From contig JAVHWA010000173.1 of the NCBI GenBank assembly GCA_032160165.1, positions 1 through 64,000 of the forward strand: a stretch of DNA of 64,000 nucleotides. The letters run 5' to 3'. Shown one piece after another: positions 34,031-42,771 of the stretch (its first letter is position 1; each line of letters begins with the position of its first letter). The translations under genes were made by a program, and so were the position numbers. The notes beneath the pieces are model-generated. The model was not told the origin of the DNA. It worked only from the letters and a program-made list of their open reading frames with translations, and did no database searches. The stretch is from QHXM01 sp032160165 (GTDB taxonomy: Bacteria > Acidobacteriota > Blastocatellia > Pyrinomonadales > Pyrinomonadaceae).

Positions 34031-34443
34031 GCCGCTCGAGTCCTCGTTAACGCAAGATTTTCGCTGCCAATATTATCTTGCGCGTCGCTTCATCCGGCGG
34101 TCAACCGGCGGCGCGAATTTGACGCACGCTGATCAGCTTGCGCGCAAATCATCGTCTCCCGCGGCCGTATCGGACTCTACGGCTTCGACATCCATTTCAG
34201 ATGTAGATTCAAGTTCGCTACTCACCGCCACAGGATGTTCCTGCCCGAAGTTCGAGAGTCTTTGCTCTATCCGCAGCCTGCGCAAGCGATGACGGCAGGC
34301 ATGAATTCTTTGTTTTGTTCCGTGTGTCCCGTATTCGGCACGCGCGCCATGTTGAAGTGTCATAGAATTAAGAATGATCGATGAAGGGGAAAGACGCAGC
34401 CGACAACCAGTGTCCGCCATAGTCTGTCATGCTTCATCCTCGT
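34031..34443. other. Gap where murE would be expected
   Basis: This 413-base gap separates ftsI from murF on the minus strand. It holds a hairpin with arms CGCAAGAT (34051-34058) and ATCTTGCG (34075-34082) close to the murF start. It also holds an open frame on the minus strand from 34420 to 34133 (95 codons, acidic C-terminus) with no family match and no good ribosome-binding site; I give that frame about 0.25 chance of being a gene. No MurE motif is visible in any frame. Confidence 0.6.
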
Positions 34444-36519
34444 TCAATCACTTCTCCCAAAATCTATTCGGACGATCTGTCCCGACCCGACCTCGGCTCC
34501 AGCTTCAGGAGACTGTCGCATGGCGCGTCCCTCGCCCTGGGCCTCGAGTTGCAGGCCGAGCTGCGAGCAGATGCGTGCTGCGTCGCGTATGCTTCTCCCT
34601 CGCAGGTCCGGCATCAATGCGGAATTTCTGGTCGCCTGGGTATAAATCACCTTGGTCGTTCCTGCTCTTCCGTCCTCGGCGACCACTTGCGGCAGAGTCG
34701 CATCGCGAGCCTGTCTTACCTGCTCCTGTTCCGCACGCAATCGCGCCAGATACTCTGGATTGAACCATGACTTGGCCAGCATTCCCGGCGCCTGATTCTT
34801 TATTTCGGAGTCGGGTGAGACATTCAATGCCGGCAGAATCTGCGCAGCGATCTCATTAAAAACCGGCGCTGCTATGTCGCCACCGTGGTAGGCGCCGGCG
34901 GGCTCGTCGATCACCACGATGATTACGACAGCTGGGTTATCAACCGGAGCGAAGCCCACGAACGATCCGATGAATTTGGACTTGGAATACGACTTGGTCT
35001 TCGAATCAAATTTCTGTGCAGTCCCGGTTTTGCCCGCCGCGGTATAGCCGTCGATCTGCGCCTTCTTGGCTGTGCCGTTCAACGTCACTTCTTCAAGCAT
35101 ATGGCGCAGAGTTTTCGCCGTCTCAGGACTAACAACGTTCCAGGTCCTGGGTGTCGAGGTATAGACGATGGAGCCATCGGCGGCTCGTATCTCGCGTACC
35201 AGATGTGGGGCGATGCGCACGCCATCGTTTGCCAACGTGCCGAAGGCCGCCGCCATCTGCAGGGGAGTAACTCCCACTTCCTGTCCGATTGCGATCGACC
35301 CGATCGATGACGCTTGCCACTTACTGACATCCCGCATTAACCCGCTCGTCTCTCCCTGCAATTCAACGCCCGTCTTGTGGCCAAAGCCGAAGCGGGTCAT
35401 AAAGTCGAACATCGAAGCATCGCCGACGCGAATCCCCAGTTTAATGGCCGCCACGTTACTCGATTTCGCCAGCGCTTCGGTCAGGGGCAGGGTACCAAAC
35501 GGGTGATGATCATGGACTAGGCGTCCGGCAACGGTAATCGATCCCATTTGGCAATCGATACGGTCTGTCGGCTTCGCCAGACCCCGTTCGATAGCTGCGG
35601 AATAGGCGATGATCTTGAATGTCGAGCCGGGCTCGTAAATATTTTGTAGCGCCTGATTGAGACGAGAGGCCTCGGTCGCGGCCTGCGGATCGTTCGGATC
35701 GAACGAGGGAGCGTTGGCTAGCGCAAGAATGTCACCTGTCCGCGGATCAAGCACAATGGCGGTACCCGATTTCGCGTGTGAATTATGGACGGCCGAGGCC
35801 AGCGCCTGCTCTGTTTGATACTGAACGAATCGATCGATCGTCAGCACTACGGTTTCGCCCGGACGCGACGGGGTTTCAATGCTGCTGTAAGCGCGCTGGT
35901 GGGCATCTGTCTCGAGTAAAACCTTGCCCCCCTCGCCGAGTATCTGGTCGTCATAAGACCTTTCGATGCCCGCCAGGCCATTCTCATCAAGTCCGACAAA
36001 CCCAATCACGTGTGCCGCCAGTGAGCCGTTGGGATATTGGCGCTTCGCCTCTTTGACGGAGGTAACCCCTTCGATATTGAGTGCCCGTATCTTCTCGGCA
36101 CGAACAGAATCAAGCTTACGAGCGATCCAAACAAATTTACGATTCCTTGCCTGGGCTTCGCGAAATTTGGCCGCGAGCTTGTCCGCTTCAGTGTCCACGA
36201 GGGGAGCGAGTAGCGCCGAGACTTCTTCTATGTTTTTGATCTCCCGGGGAACAGCAAAGAACGAGTCGGTGTCGATACTCCTCGCCAGCTCATTACCGTG
36301 GCGATCGAGTACGAGGCCGCGCATCGGACTGGTTACAATAGCGTCCTGTTGTTGCTCTCGCGCATGTTCCAGTAGCCAGGCATGACTCGATGTCTGGAGA
36401 TAGACGAGGCGCACACTAATGGCCAGCATCCAGACGGCGAGTATGCCGGCCACCACCAGCGCGCGAGTGCGTGAAGTGTCGGGGCGAGCTTTTGATGAAC
36501 CGAAAAGGCGTGCGCGCAT
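34444..36519 (-). CDS. ftsI: Septal peptidoglycan transpeptidase FtsI with PASTA domain
   Basis: A 691-residue class B penicillin-binding protein. N-terminal membrane anchor about 19-44, dimerisation/pedestal domain to about 230, then the transpeptidase. Its active sites are the Ser of EPGSTFK (about 303), the SSN of AKSSNVAAIK, and KTGT in AAGKTGTAQ (about 493). A single PASTA domain (about 622-688, MPDLRGRSIRDAARICSQLG) ends the protein. PASTA is unusual in proteobacterial FtsI but common in SpoVD-type proteins. It pairs with FtsW for septal synthesis. Confidence 0.97.
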   Translation of the reverse strand: MRARLFGSSKARPDTSRTRALVVAGILAVWMLAISVRLVYLQTSSHAWLLEHAREQQQDAIVTSPMRGLVLDRHGNELARSIDTDSFFAVPREIKNIEEVSALLAPLVDTEADKLAAKFREAQARNRKFVWIARKLDSVRAEKIRALNIEGVTSVKEAKRQYPNGSLAAHVIGFVGLDENGLAGIERSYDDQILGEGGKVLLETDAHQRAYSSIETPSRPGETVVLTIDRFVQYQTEQALASAVHNSHAKSGTAIVLDPRTGDILALANAPSFDPNDPQAATEASRLNQALQNIYEPGSTFKIIAYSAAIERGLAKPTDRIDCQMGSITVAGRLVHDHHPFGTLPLTEALAKSSNVAAIKLGIRVGDASMFDFMTRFGFGHKTGVELQGETSGLMRDVSKWQASSIGSIAIGQEVGVTPLQMAAAFGTLANDGVRIAPHLVREIRAADGSIVYTSTPRTWNVVSPETAKTLRHMLEEVTLNGTAKKAQIDGYTAAGKTGTAQKFDSKTKSYSKSKFIGSFVGFAPVDNPAVVIIVVIDEPAGAYHGGDIAAPVFNEIAAQILPALNVSPDSEIKNQAPGMLAKSWFNPEYLARLRAEQEQVRQARDATLPQVVAEDGRAGTTKVIYTQATRNSALMPDLRGRSIRDAARICSQLGLQLEAQGEGRAMRQSPEAGAEVGSGQIVRIDFGRSD

Positions 36520-36659
36520 GGTGTGCTGTCTTCTTTCAAATTCGCGGGGAGATTGGGTCTGCCTCTCGACCCGAGCGGTGGCGAGAGATCACGATGAATT
36601 CAATAAACCGGGCGCGTCCCGGTTCGCTGCCATCGATTGCATGGCTAACGGTCAGCTTC

Positions 36660-37049
36660 TCAGCGGGCCAGTGAAGCCGACGGGCTGACGAATGCGGGAG
36701 ATGCAAGCGACTGCTGGTGCTCTAAAGTATGCGCCGGATCCATTTGCCCAGGTTGGATGGGTTGCATTCCAAGTTCGCGGGCCGCCGATCCCAAATGCTC
36801 GGGAGTATTGGCTCGTTCGCGCTCCAGCATCAGTCTGCGTTGCTCGATCAGGAGTCTGTCGTGTTCGCTACGCAGCTGCTCACTCTTATAGCCATAGTCA
36901 ACGGCAGCAAAGTGCTGACCTCCCGCGTAAACAAAGCCGGCGGCAAGGACCAGCCCACAAAGAAGCAATACCGCCAGTCGCATCAGTGCCGGGATATCTC
37001 GTTCGCGGTGCACCGCGCGGTTCGTCTGATTCAGGGGTAATCTTTTCAT
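36660..37049 (-). CDS. ftsL: FtsL-like division protein
   Basis: A 129-residue bitopic protein with a cytoplasmic N-terminus, one helix (about 22-44, LMRLAVLLLCGLVLAAGFVY) and a periplasmic leucine/charged coiled coil (about 53-95, SEQLRSEHDRLLIEQRRLML). FtsL is poorly conserved, so the assignment rests on topology plus position between rsmH and ftsI, where ftsL normally lies. It would form a complex with FtsQ and FtsB. Confidence 0.82.
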   Translation of the reverse strand: MKRLPLNQTNRAVHRERDIPALMRLAVLLLCGLVLAAGFVYAGGQHFAAVDYGYKSEQLRSEHDRLLIEQRRLMLERERANTPEHLGSAARELGMQPIQPGQMDPAHTLEHQQSLASPAFVSPSASLAR

Positions 37050-37136
37050 TACGGGTCAAGCCTCACAAAAAAACGAGCGCAGGAGAGAAGAAGGGTGTTC
37101 AATCTTCGAAATGCATCGATCGGTTCTCGATGCATC

Positions 37137-38093
37137 TCAGACTTTGCGACAGGCGCGCAACTTGGCGCTGCGAGAGCGCGGGTTTTCAACTATCTCATAG
37201 TCGTCCGGTAGGATCGGACGTCGCGTCAGGATTTCGACCACGCGACGCGCTCCACAAGAACAGACAGGAGCACGCGGGCTGCATTCACAATATCCCGAGA
37301 GGCGGCGCAGAGTCCGCTTCATGATTCGATCTTCGAGCGAATGAAAACTGATCGAAACGAAGCGCCCTCCCGGCTGCAGCAGGTCGACAGCGGTTTCCAC
37401 GAATTCGTCCAGGCCCTCGAGTTCGTGGTTGACTGCGATGCGGATAGCCTGGAAGGTACGAGTCGCCGGATGCGTCTTGTCCGTTCGACGTCTGCCAATA
37501 GCTCGCGCTACCAGCTCAGCCAATTGCCGCGTCGTCTCAATAGGCTCTCCCCGCTCTCGGTTTTCAACGATCCACTTTGCTATTCGGCGTGAACGCCGCT
37601 CTTCACCGAATTCGAAAAGAATTGTGGCGATCTCTTCTTGGGGAAGGCGTGCCAGCAACTCAGAGGCGGTTTCCTCGCTTCCAGTGGCGTCCATACGCAT
37701 ATCCAATGGCGCGTCGTGTTGAAAGCTGAAACCTCGCTCCTGGCTGTCAAATTGAAGAGAGGAGACGCCCAGGTCCACTAGAACGCCGTGGACTTCGTGC
37801 TCGCCCGCCTCGTCGACGACTCGCTTGATCTCGCGAAAATCCGCATGGATGCCGCGAAACCTCGAGCCGAAATGCGCCAGACGACTTACTGCCAATTGAA
37901 GCGCTGCCGGATCACGATCGATCCCCAATACTCGAGTATCGTCGGACGATTCGAGGATAGCTTCGCTGTGTCCGCCTAACCCCAGGGTGCCATCGACGAA
38001 AAGACCGCCGTGACTGGCATCCAGCAACTCGATCGTTTGCCGGAGCAGCACGGGGCGATGGGGCGCGCCCATGCCCCCCATGGGCGCAGCCAT
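37137..38093 (-). CDS. rsmH: 16S rRNA (cytosine-1402-N4)-methyltransferase
   Basis: A 318-residue SAM-dependent methyltransferase acting on C1402 of 16S rRNA. Motifs: HRPVLLRQTIELL, DGTLGLGGHSEAIL, LGIDRDPAAL, VDLGVSSLQFD, FQHDAPLDMRMD and SFHSLEDR. ATG at 38093 is preceded by GGGGCGG; two GTG codons directly upstream are alternatives. A C-terminal CECSPRAPVCSCGA segment may bind zinc. Second gene of the dcw cluster after mraZ. Confidence 0.96.
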   Translation of the reverse strand: MAAPMGGMGAPHRPVLLRQTIELLDASHGGLFVDGTLGLGGHSEAILESSDDTRVLGIDRDPAALQLAVSRLAHFGSRFRGIHADFREIKRVVDEAGEHEVHGVLVDLGVSSLQFDSQERGFSFQHDAPLDMRMDATGSEETASELLARLPQEEIATILFEFGEERRSRRIAKWIVENRERGEPIETTRQLAELVARAIGRRRTDKTHPATRTFQAIRIAVNHELEGLDEFVETAVDLLQPGGRFVSISFHSLEDRIMKRTLRRLSGYCECSPRAPVCSCGARRVVEILTRRPILPDDYEIVENPRSRSAKLRACRKV

Positions 38094-38162
38094 CACCACC
38101 GCCCCGTGAACTTGTTCAAAGAACAGACTCGCAAGTTTCGAAAAACCTTTTGGCCCATGCGA

Positions 38163-38603
38163 CTAAATGCCGAGCCGCGCGATTGCAGCCTCGTCTTCTT
38201 CGGTGTAAGGATCGGCAAGAAGGCGCTGCTGAAATTTGTCGAGCTCCCAGACATCCAGATATGTCAGATAACCCAACACGGCCACGTTACCCACTACGCT
38301 AGCGCTCTTGCGCAAGAGCGGGTGAATCAATACGCGGCCCTGGGCGTCGATGCCCGCTTGCTGGCCGTAGTAGTTGGTCCTGTCAAGGAACTTCCGCTTC
38401 GCGGGATCCATCGACGGTAAGAGAGTAAGCCGCTGTTCTATCGCTTCCCATTCCGGGAGCGGGTAGATCCGCACACTCTCACCTGTCAGGCTGGTTACGT
38501 AAACGTCGCTTCCGTGCTTCTCTTCGACCAGACGGCGAAACGGGGTCGGCACCTTGAGCCGTCCCTTGGAATCAATTCGCGCCGTGTAATTTCCTCGAAG
38601 CAT
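38163..38603 (-). CDS. mraZ: Transcriptional regulator MraZ
   Basis: A 146-residue protein with two SpoVT/AbrB-like halves. The first is RGNYTARIDSKGRLKVPTPF (residues 3-22) with YPLPEWEAIE; the second is GIDAQGRVLIHPLLR (about 85-99). MraZ forms a ring-shaped oligomer and represses its own dcw operon by binding repeated short boxes upstream. Such boxes are visible at 38692-38714. First gene of the cluster. Confidence 0.96.
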   Translation of the reverse strand: MLRGNYTARIDSKGRLKVPTPFRRLVEEKHGSDVYVTSLTGESVRIYPLPEWEAIEQRLTLLPSMDPAKRKFLDRTNYYGQQAGIDAQGRVLIHPLLRKSASVVGNVAVLGYLTYLDVWELDKFQQRLLADPYTEEDEAAIARLGI

Positions 38604-38955
38604 ATCGTTACCGACGGAGAAGCTGGACAGGCAGTGCTTTTACTCTGAGTGGGTCCTTTGATCATTTCGTACGGCGCCGGGTGAGTTTGATCCATTTTTG
38701 GCCACTTGGCTCCACCCTCGGCGCATAGTACGCCCGTAAATACAGGCTGTCAAGAAGAAAAATATTTAGCTCAAAGGCTTATTGGTAATGGAGCGGGTCG
38801 GTGCCTGCGGGGTTAAACGACTCAGTTATCTGACGAGGGTTTGACCCATGCCGACGGTAAGTCTTACCTGCTGGTTCGTAGCCAAGCCTCTGATCATCCT
38901 GTATAGTTCGACGACGTACCACTCAATTTGATTATAGACGGCGGAAATAACTACG
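38604..38955. other. Divergent promoter region of mraZ and the ZIP transporter
   Basis: A 352-base non-coding interval between genes that point away from each other. It holds the predicted MraZ operator and must hold promoters for both directions. I could not assign confident -35/-10 pairs. Confidence 0.6.
38692..38714 (-). promoter_or_regulatory. Predicted MraZ operator: three TGG boxes at 10-bp steps
   Basis: On the minus strand the sequence reads TGG-N7-TGG-N7-TGG (complements at 38712-38714, 38702-38704 and 38692-38694), in context GTGGA, GTGGC, ATGGA. MraZ in E. coli and Mycoplasma binds three or four short GTGG/TGGG boxes repeated every 10 bp. The array lies about 90-110 bases before mraZ. 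The spacing is seen; binding is inferred. Confidence 0.65.
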
Positions 38956-39747
38956 TTGATTAGTTTCGGCGGGCTCCTCGTTTACGGGACGTTGGCGGCC
39001 CTCGCAAATCTGATTGGCGGGCTGATGCTCGCCTCCCCCCGCGCTCGACCCCTCAATGATCGACTGTTGAAGTATCTGATCGCGCTGGGAGCAGGCTTCA
39101 TGCTCGCGGCGATCTTCATAGAGATAGTACCGGAAACGGTCGGGATCTGGACAGAAGGTCTGACCGGAGAGGCCGCATCACAAGCGGTTATCGGCGCGAT
39201 GACACTTCTGCTGGGCGGCTATCTCTTAATCCAGCTTTTCGAACATACAATCGCGCGGCACTTTCATTTTGGCGAGGAGACACACCCGGAACACGTGCTG
39301 CGGCCATCGGCAGCGTATACTGCTATCGGCGGACTCTTAATTCATACGTTCTTCGATGGGGTATCAATTGCTACCGCGTTCCTGGTCAACACGAAGGTCG
39401 GACTGCTTGTTTTTATCGCCATCCTCCTGCACAAGGTCCCTGAAGGTTTTACGGTCGCGTCTATCATGCTGGCATCAGGTCGGTCCCCGGCGAAAGCTCG
39501 GATCGCTTCGCTTGCGATCGGGGCCGCAACCATTGGCGGAGTAATAGCAGTTGCTTTGCTGAGAACGCGAATGAGTTCTGCCGTTGCATATGCATTGCCC
39601 TTCTCTGCGGGCGTCACGCTCTATGTTGCCGCCAGCGATCTGATCCCCGAGGTCAATAGTAAAGAAGAGAAGAATCCAGTCGTCTCAATGGTAGTCTTCG
39701 GCGGTGTCGCGCTTTTCTACCTACTACATCGTTTGATAGAAGGCTGA
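38956..39747 (+). CDS. ZIP family divalent metal transporter
   Basis: A 263-residue membrane protein with eight likely helices. Metal-binding signature in helix 4, HTFFDGVSIATAFL (about 134), and in helix 5, HKVPEGFTVASIML (about 159). A His-rich loop HFHFGEETHPEH lies between helices 3 and 4. These fit ZupT/ZIP importers of zinc, iron or manganese. The start is TTG with GGCGG upstream. It is divergent from mraZ. Confidence 0.92.
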   Translation: MISFGGLLVYGTLAALANLIGGLMLASPRARPLNDRLLKYLIALGAGFMLAAIFIEIVPETVGIWTEGLTGEAASQAVIGAMTLLLGGYLLIQLFEHTIARHFHFGEETHPEHVLRPSAAYTAIGGLLIHTFFDGVSIATAFLVNTKVGLLVFIAILLHKVPEGFTVASIMLASGRSPAKARIASLAIGAATIGGVIAVALLRTRMSSAVAYALPFSAGVTLYVAASDLIPEVNSKEEKNPVVSMVVFGGVALFYLLHRLIEG

Positions 39748-39806
39748 ACCGCCTCTGTGTGATTGATTGCCAAATTTAAGCCAACCTGACCGGCCTTGCG
39801 ATTGAT

Positions 39807-40706
39807 ATGAGTTTGTCGTTCCGCATTAGAAGTCCCTTCACGCTGTTCGCGCTTCTCTCGCTCGTGCTCTTGTTCTCCACGTCAGGAGCAAGCACTCGAG
39901 CCGACACCGCGGTGTCACCACTGCCGCCGCCAACCGGCTTCGTTAACGATTTCGCGAACGTTATTGACGCGCCGACCAAGGCACGGCTAGAAACCACTCT
40001 TCAAAATCTAAAGAAAGTCGCCAACATAGAATTTGCTGTCGTCACTGTTCGGACAACGGGCAACACGGACATTTACAACTACTCCCTGGCGGTGGCGCGT
40101 GGATGGGGCATCGGCGCGCCGGACGGGGAACAAAATGGCCTCCTCTTATTCCTGGCGATTGACGACCGCAAGTACTATACCCACGTTAGTCGCCATCTGG
40201 AGGGCGACCTGCCCGATGGACTGGTCGGACAGATTCAACGAGAACAGCTGGTTCCGCAACTACGGGCGCAACGATACGGCCACGCGATCTCCGACACAGT
40301 TGAGTCGTATATAGGGGCGCTGGCCGAATCGCGGGGGTTCAATGCTGCGGACGTGTTTCAAAAGCAGCCTGGTTCGACCACGGCGACTCCCGAGCGTGAA
40401 ACCAGTCGAGCCCGCAGTCGTGGTACTTCGCCCTTCATCCTTGTCATAATCCTGGTCGTAGTCTTTCTCTTATTTTCGGGGATGGCAAAAAGAGGAGGCG
40501 GCGGCGGGGGCGGAGGCGGTTGCCTGAATATGCTTCTCCTCGGTTCGCTTCTGAACAGCGGGAGTCGGGGGTGGGGCGGTGGCTCAAGCGGTTGGGGCGG
40601 AGGAGGGTTCGGTGGTTTTGGCGGCGGCGGCGGCGGCGGGGGAGGCTTCGGTGGTTTTGGCGGGGGCGGGGGCTTTGGCGGTGGCGGCGCCGGCGGGAGC
40701 TGGTAA
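39807..40706 (+). CDS. TPM-domain protein with glycine-rich tail (YgcG-like)
   Basis: A 299-residue protein with a signal peptide (about 1-33) and a TPM domain (about 44-180). The TPM domain has GFVNDFANVIDAPTKARLE, GIGAPDGEQNGLLLFLAIDD and YTHVSRHLEGDLPDGL. A transmembrane helix follows (about 212-228), then a tail made almost wholly of Gly with Trp, Phe and Ser. TPM proteins are often encoded beside LemA, as here one gene further on, and have been linked to envelope maintenance or phosphatase activity. Exact role unknown. Confidence 0.9.
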   Translation: MSLSFRIRSPFTLFALLSLVLLFSTSGASTRADTAVSPLPPPTGFVNDFANVIDAPTKARLETTLQNLKKVANIEFAVVTVRTTGNTDIYNYSLAVARGWGIGAPDGEQNGLLLFLAIDDRKYYTHVSRHLEGDLPDGLVGQIQREQLVPQLRAQRYGHAISDTVESYIGALAESRGFNAADVFQKQPGSTTATPERETSRARSRGTSPFILVIILVVVFLLFSGMAKRGGGGGGGGGCLNMLLLGSLLNSGSRGWGGGSSGWGGGGFGGFGGGGGGGGGFGGFGGGGGFGGGGAGGSW

Positions 40707-40776
40707 GGCATGTATTGCTTCGAACTTTATGCCACCATAGGCCGAATGCTTTTGGTCGCTGATAGGATGGAGAGCG

Positions 40777-41505
40777 ATGGCTAACAGAATCGTTCGCAGC
40801 GCCCTTGATCATCTGGTCGAGGATTTGCGCTCGACTCATGGTGAGAACCTGGCATCCGTTGTGCTGTATGGATCAGCGGCGGCCGGCGACTACGTCGAGC
40901 TCCGCTCGGACTACAATGTGCTGGTTGCGCTCAATCGAATTACTCCTGAGGACCTGCGACAGGCCCAGGCGCCCACTCGCGAATGGCAGCGACTCGGACA
41001 CCCGGTGCCCGTCTACTTTACAATCGATGAACTGAACGAGGCTGGAGACGTCTTTCCCATCGAATTTCATCAAATGCGCCGCGCACGCCGTATCCTCTAC
41101 GGCAAGGACCCCTTCGCCGACCTCGAGTTCTCGGACGCACAACTGCGCCACCAAACCGAATACGAATTGAGAAGCAAGCTGATTCAGCTTCGCCGTTTGT
41201 ATATTCCAGCTTCTGTCTCGCTCGAAAAACTATCTGCCCTGATGAGTGACAGCCTTGCGAGTTTTGCTGCGCTGTTTAGCCCGGTGATAATCCTCATGGG
41301 GAAAGAGCCACCAATCTCGAAGCCTGGATGCGTGCGCTCCATCGTAAAATTGCTTAAACTCGATGGCGAAACTTTCGAACGAATCTTCAGTTTGCGCTCG
41401 AACGCCGAATTGTCTCTTACGGAATCCGAGGCCCACGAACTTTTCGCGTATTATTTGGTTCAGATTGAGCGTGTGATAGATGTCGTTGATAGCCTAACGA
41501 AATAA
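40777..41505 (+). CDS. Nucleotidyltransferase-fold protein, probably inactive
   Basis: A 242-residue protein. Residues 28-46 carry the polymerase-beta-type signature LYGSAAAGDYVELRSDYNV. The family pattern needs two carboxylates (D-x-D/E), but here the second is Asn (DYN). The rest is mostly helical (about 120-240) and may be a substrate-binding or four-helix domain. Loss of a metal ligand suggests a non-catalytic role. GGATGGAGAG precedes the start. It lies between the TPM and LemA genes. Confidence 0.8.
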   Translation: MANRIVRSALDHLVEDLRSTHGENLASVVLYGSAAAGDYVELRSDYNVLVALNRITPEDLRQAQAPTREWQRLGHPVPVYFTIDELNEAGDVFPIEFHQMRRARRILYGKDPFADLEFSDAQLRHQTEYELRSKLIQLRRLYIPASVSLEKLSALMSDSLASFAALFSPVIILMGKEPPISKPGCVRSIVKLLKLDGETFERIFSLRSNAELSLTESEAHELFAYYLVQIERVIDVVDSLTK

Positions 41506-41561
41506 TAGCGACTACCCCGGGTCGGTCTGGTCCCCCGATCGATAGTTGTGAAGGAGAAAAG

Positions 41562-42185
41562 ATGAACATTAGAAGAAGCCTGCTCCCGGTTATTGCTGGT
41601 CTGGTTCTGCTCGGCGCCAGCGGCTGCGGATACAACACACTCCAGAAGAAGCAACAAAACGTGAGGGCCAAGTGGGCCAATATTGAAAGCCAACTGCAGC
41701 GACGTGCAGATTTGACCAACAATCTTTTCGAGGCGGCCAAGGCAGCGGCGATCCAGGAGCAACAGGTATTCGGCGATATAGCGGAAGCACGCTCGCGGCT
41801 TTTGAATACGATCAACGAGCCGCCCAAGGGTGAAAGTGGAGACAAGTCACCGGAGCAGAAACAGGCCGTGATTGAGGCCAATAACAGTTTTGGCGGGACT
41901 ATAGGAAGACTGCTCTCGTTGGCTGAGAACTATCCGCAGTTGCGATCGACTGAGAGCTTTCAAAAGCTACAGGACTCCCTGGAAGGAACCGAAAACCGCA
42001 TAGCCACCGCGAGAGACGACTACAACGGTGCCGTACAGGATTACAACTCTACGCGCGGCAGTTTTCCCACCGTCATCGGAGCAAAGATCTACGGCTTTAA
42101 AGAGGAGCCGTATTTCAGGGCCGACCCAATCGCAGCTCAAGCACCGAAGATTAATGCAGAGAGTGTGCGCAAGCCGACCAAGTAG
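41562..42185 (+). CDS. lemA: LemA family lipoprotein
   Basis: A 207-residue protein with lipobox LGASGC (residues 17-22), then the LemA helical core: YNTLQKKQQNVRAKWANIES, QLQRRADLTNNLFEAAKAA, ENYPQLRSTESFQKLQDSL and EGTENRIATARDDYN. LemA proteins are envelope-located helical bundles of unknown mechanism, often paired with TPM proteins. Strong GGAGAAAAG ribosome site. It is followed by a perfect hairpin terminator. Confidence 0.94.
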   Translation: MNIRRSLLPVIAGLVLLGASGCGYNTLQKKQQNVRAKWANIESQLQRRADLTNNLFEAAKAAAIQEQQVFGDIAEARSRLLNTINEPPKGESGDKSPEQKQAVIEANNSFGGTIGRLLSLAENYPQLRSTESFQKLQDSLEGTENRIATARDDYNGAVQDYNSTRGSFPTVIGAKIYGFKEEPYFRADPIAAQAPKINAESVRKPTK

Positions 42186-42210
42186 GACCCTCGGCCCGCC
42201 GGCAAAAGAT

Positions 42211-42242
42211 AAGAGGACGCTTTCGATCGAAAGCGTCCTCTT
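42211..42242. terminator. Perfect bidirectional terminator hairpin
   Basis: AAGAGGACGCTTTCGA (42211-42226) is exactly complementary to TCGAAAGCGTCCTCTT (42227-42242). On the plus strand it is followed by TT, so it ends lemA. On the minus strand it can also end the microcompartment operon, whose last stop is at 42292. It marks the boundary between two convergent units. Confidence 0.9.
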
Positions 42243-42291
42243 TTATTCCCAAGTGAGCCGGCTGTCTCGCGGCTATGTCAGGACGAGCAGT

Positions 42292-42771
42292 TCAAAACCC
42301 TCGCGAGCTGCACATGGCGCAGTGATCGCAAGGCTTGCCACCGGGCTCTAACTCACATTTCTTCTCGCTCTCAAAGAAGTCGACCAATTCGGAAACCGCC
42401 GCTTCTTCCACACCAAATCGCTCCTGGCTTGGATGCGCCGCCGGCACGTACATTCCCGCCAGCCAGGGTGAGCGGACACCGTCTGATGCCTGGACCGCTT
42501 GCGACTGCTGTTGGCGATTCCAGGCTTCCCTGCTTCGAACTCCCGTTTCCATCGGCGCGGAGTCGTGGGTCGTCGAAGTGACACTCGATTCAATTCGCGC
42601 CAGCCTGCTCTGGAGCTCAGAAAGAGCTGCGCGCATCGCCGCTAACTCCTCGCCTACGCCGTTTCGGCTTTCGCGGCGTGCTGCGGCATTGATATCCGCG
42701 CGCGGACTTTCGGAGATGCGGCGCGATATTCGTTCAGCAAGTAGACGCGCTTGCTCTTGTTCCGTACTCAC
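42292..42771 (-). CDS. Cys-rich orphan at the end of the microcompartment operon
   Basis: A 159-residue protein with no recognised family. The N-terminus QARLLAERISRRISES is an amphipathic helix like known microcompartment targeting peptides. The middle has a short coiled coil (about 42-65, AAMRAALSELQSRLARIESS) and a disordered stretch. The C-terminus contains ERFGVEEAAVSELVDFFESE followed by four Cys in C-x8-C-x2-C-x2-C (CDHCAMCSS), which could hold an Fe-S cluster or zinc. The GTG start overlaps the BMC-P1 stop (GTGA), so translation is coupled. Probably a cargo or assembly protein; inferred from position. Confidence 0.75.
   Translation of the reverse strand: MSTEQEQARLLAERISRRISESPRADINAAARRESRNGVGEELAAMRAALSELQSRLARIESSVTSTTHDSAPMETGVRSREAWNRQQQSQAVQASDGVRSPWLAGMYVPAAHPSQERFGVEEAAVSELVDFFESEKKCELEPGGKPCDHCAMCSSRGF

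Noticed and set aside
34133..34420. 95-codon open frame on the minus strand between ftsI and murF
   Set aside because: Composition is Arg/His-rich then acidic, no family motif, no ribosome-binding site. Kept only as a note in the gap entry.
40358..40711. Pro-rich open frame opposite the TPM gene
   Set aside because: It is the antisense of the Gly-rich tail (Gly codons read as Pro) and has no independent support.
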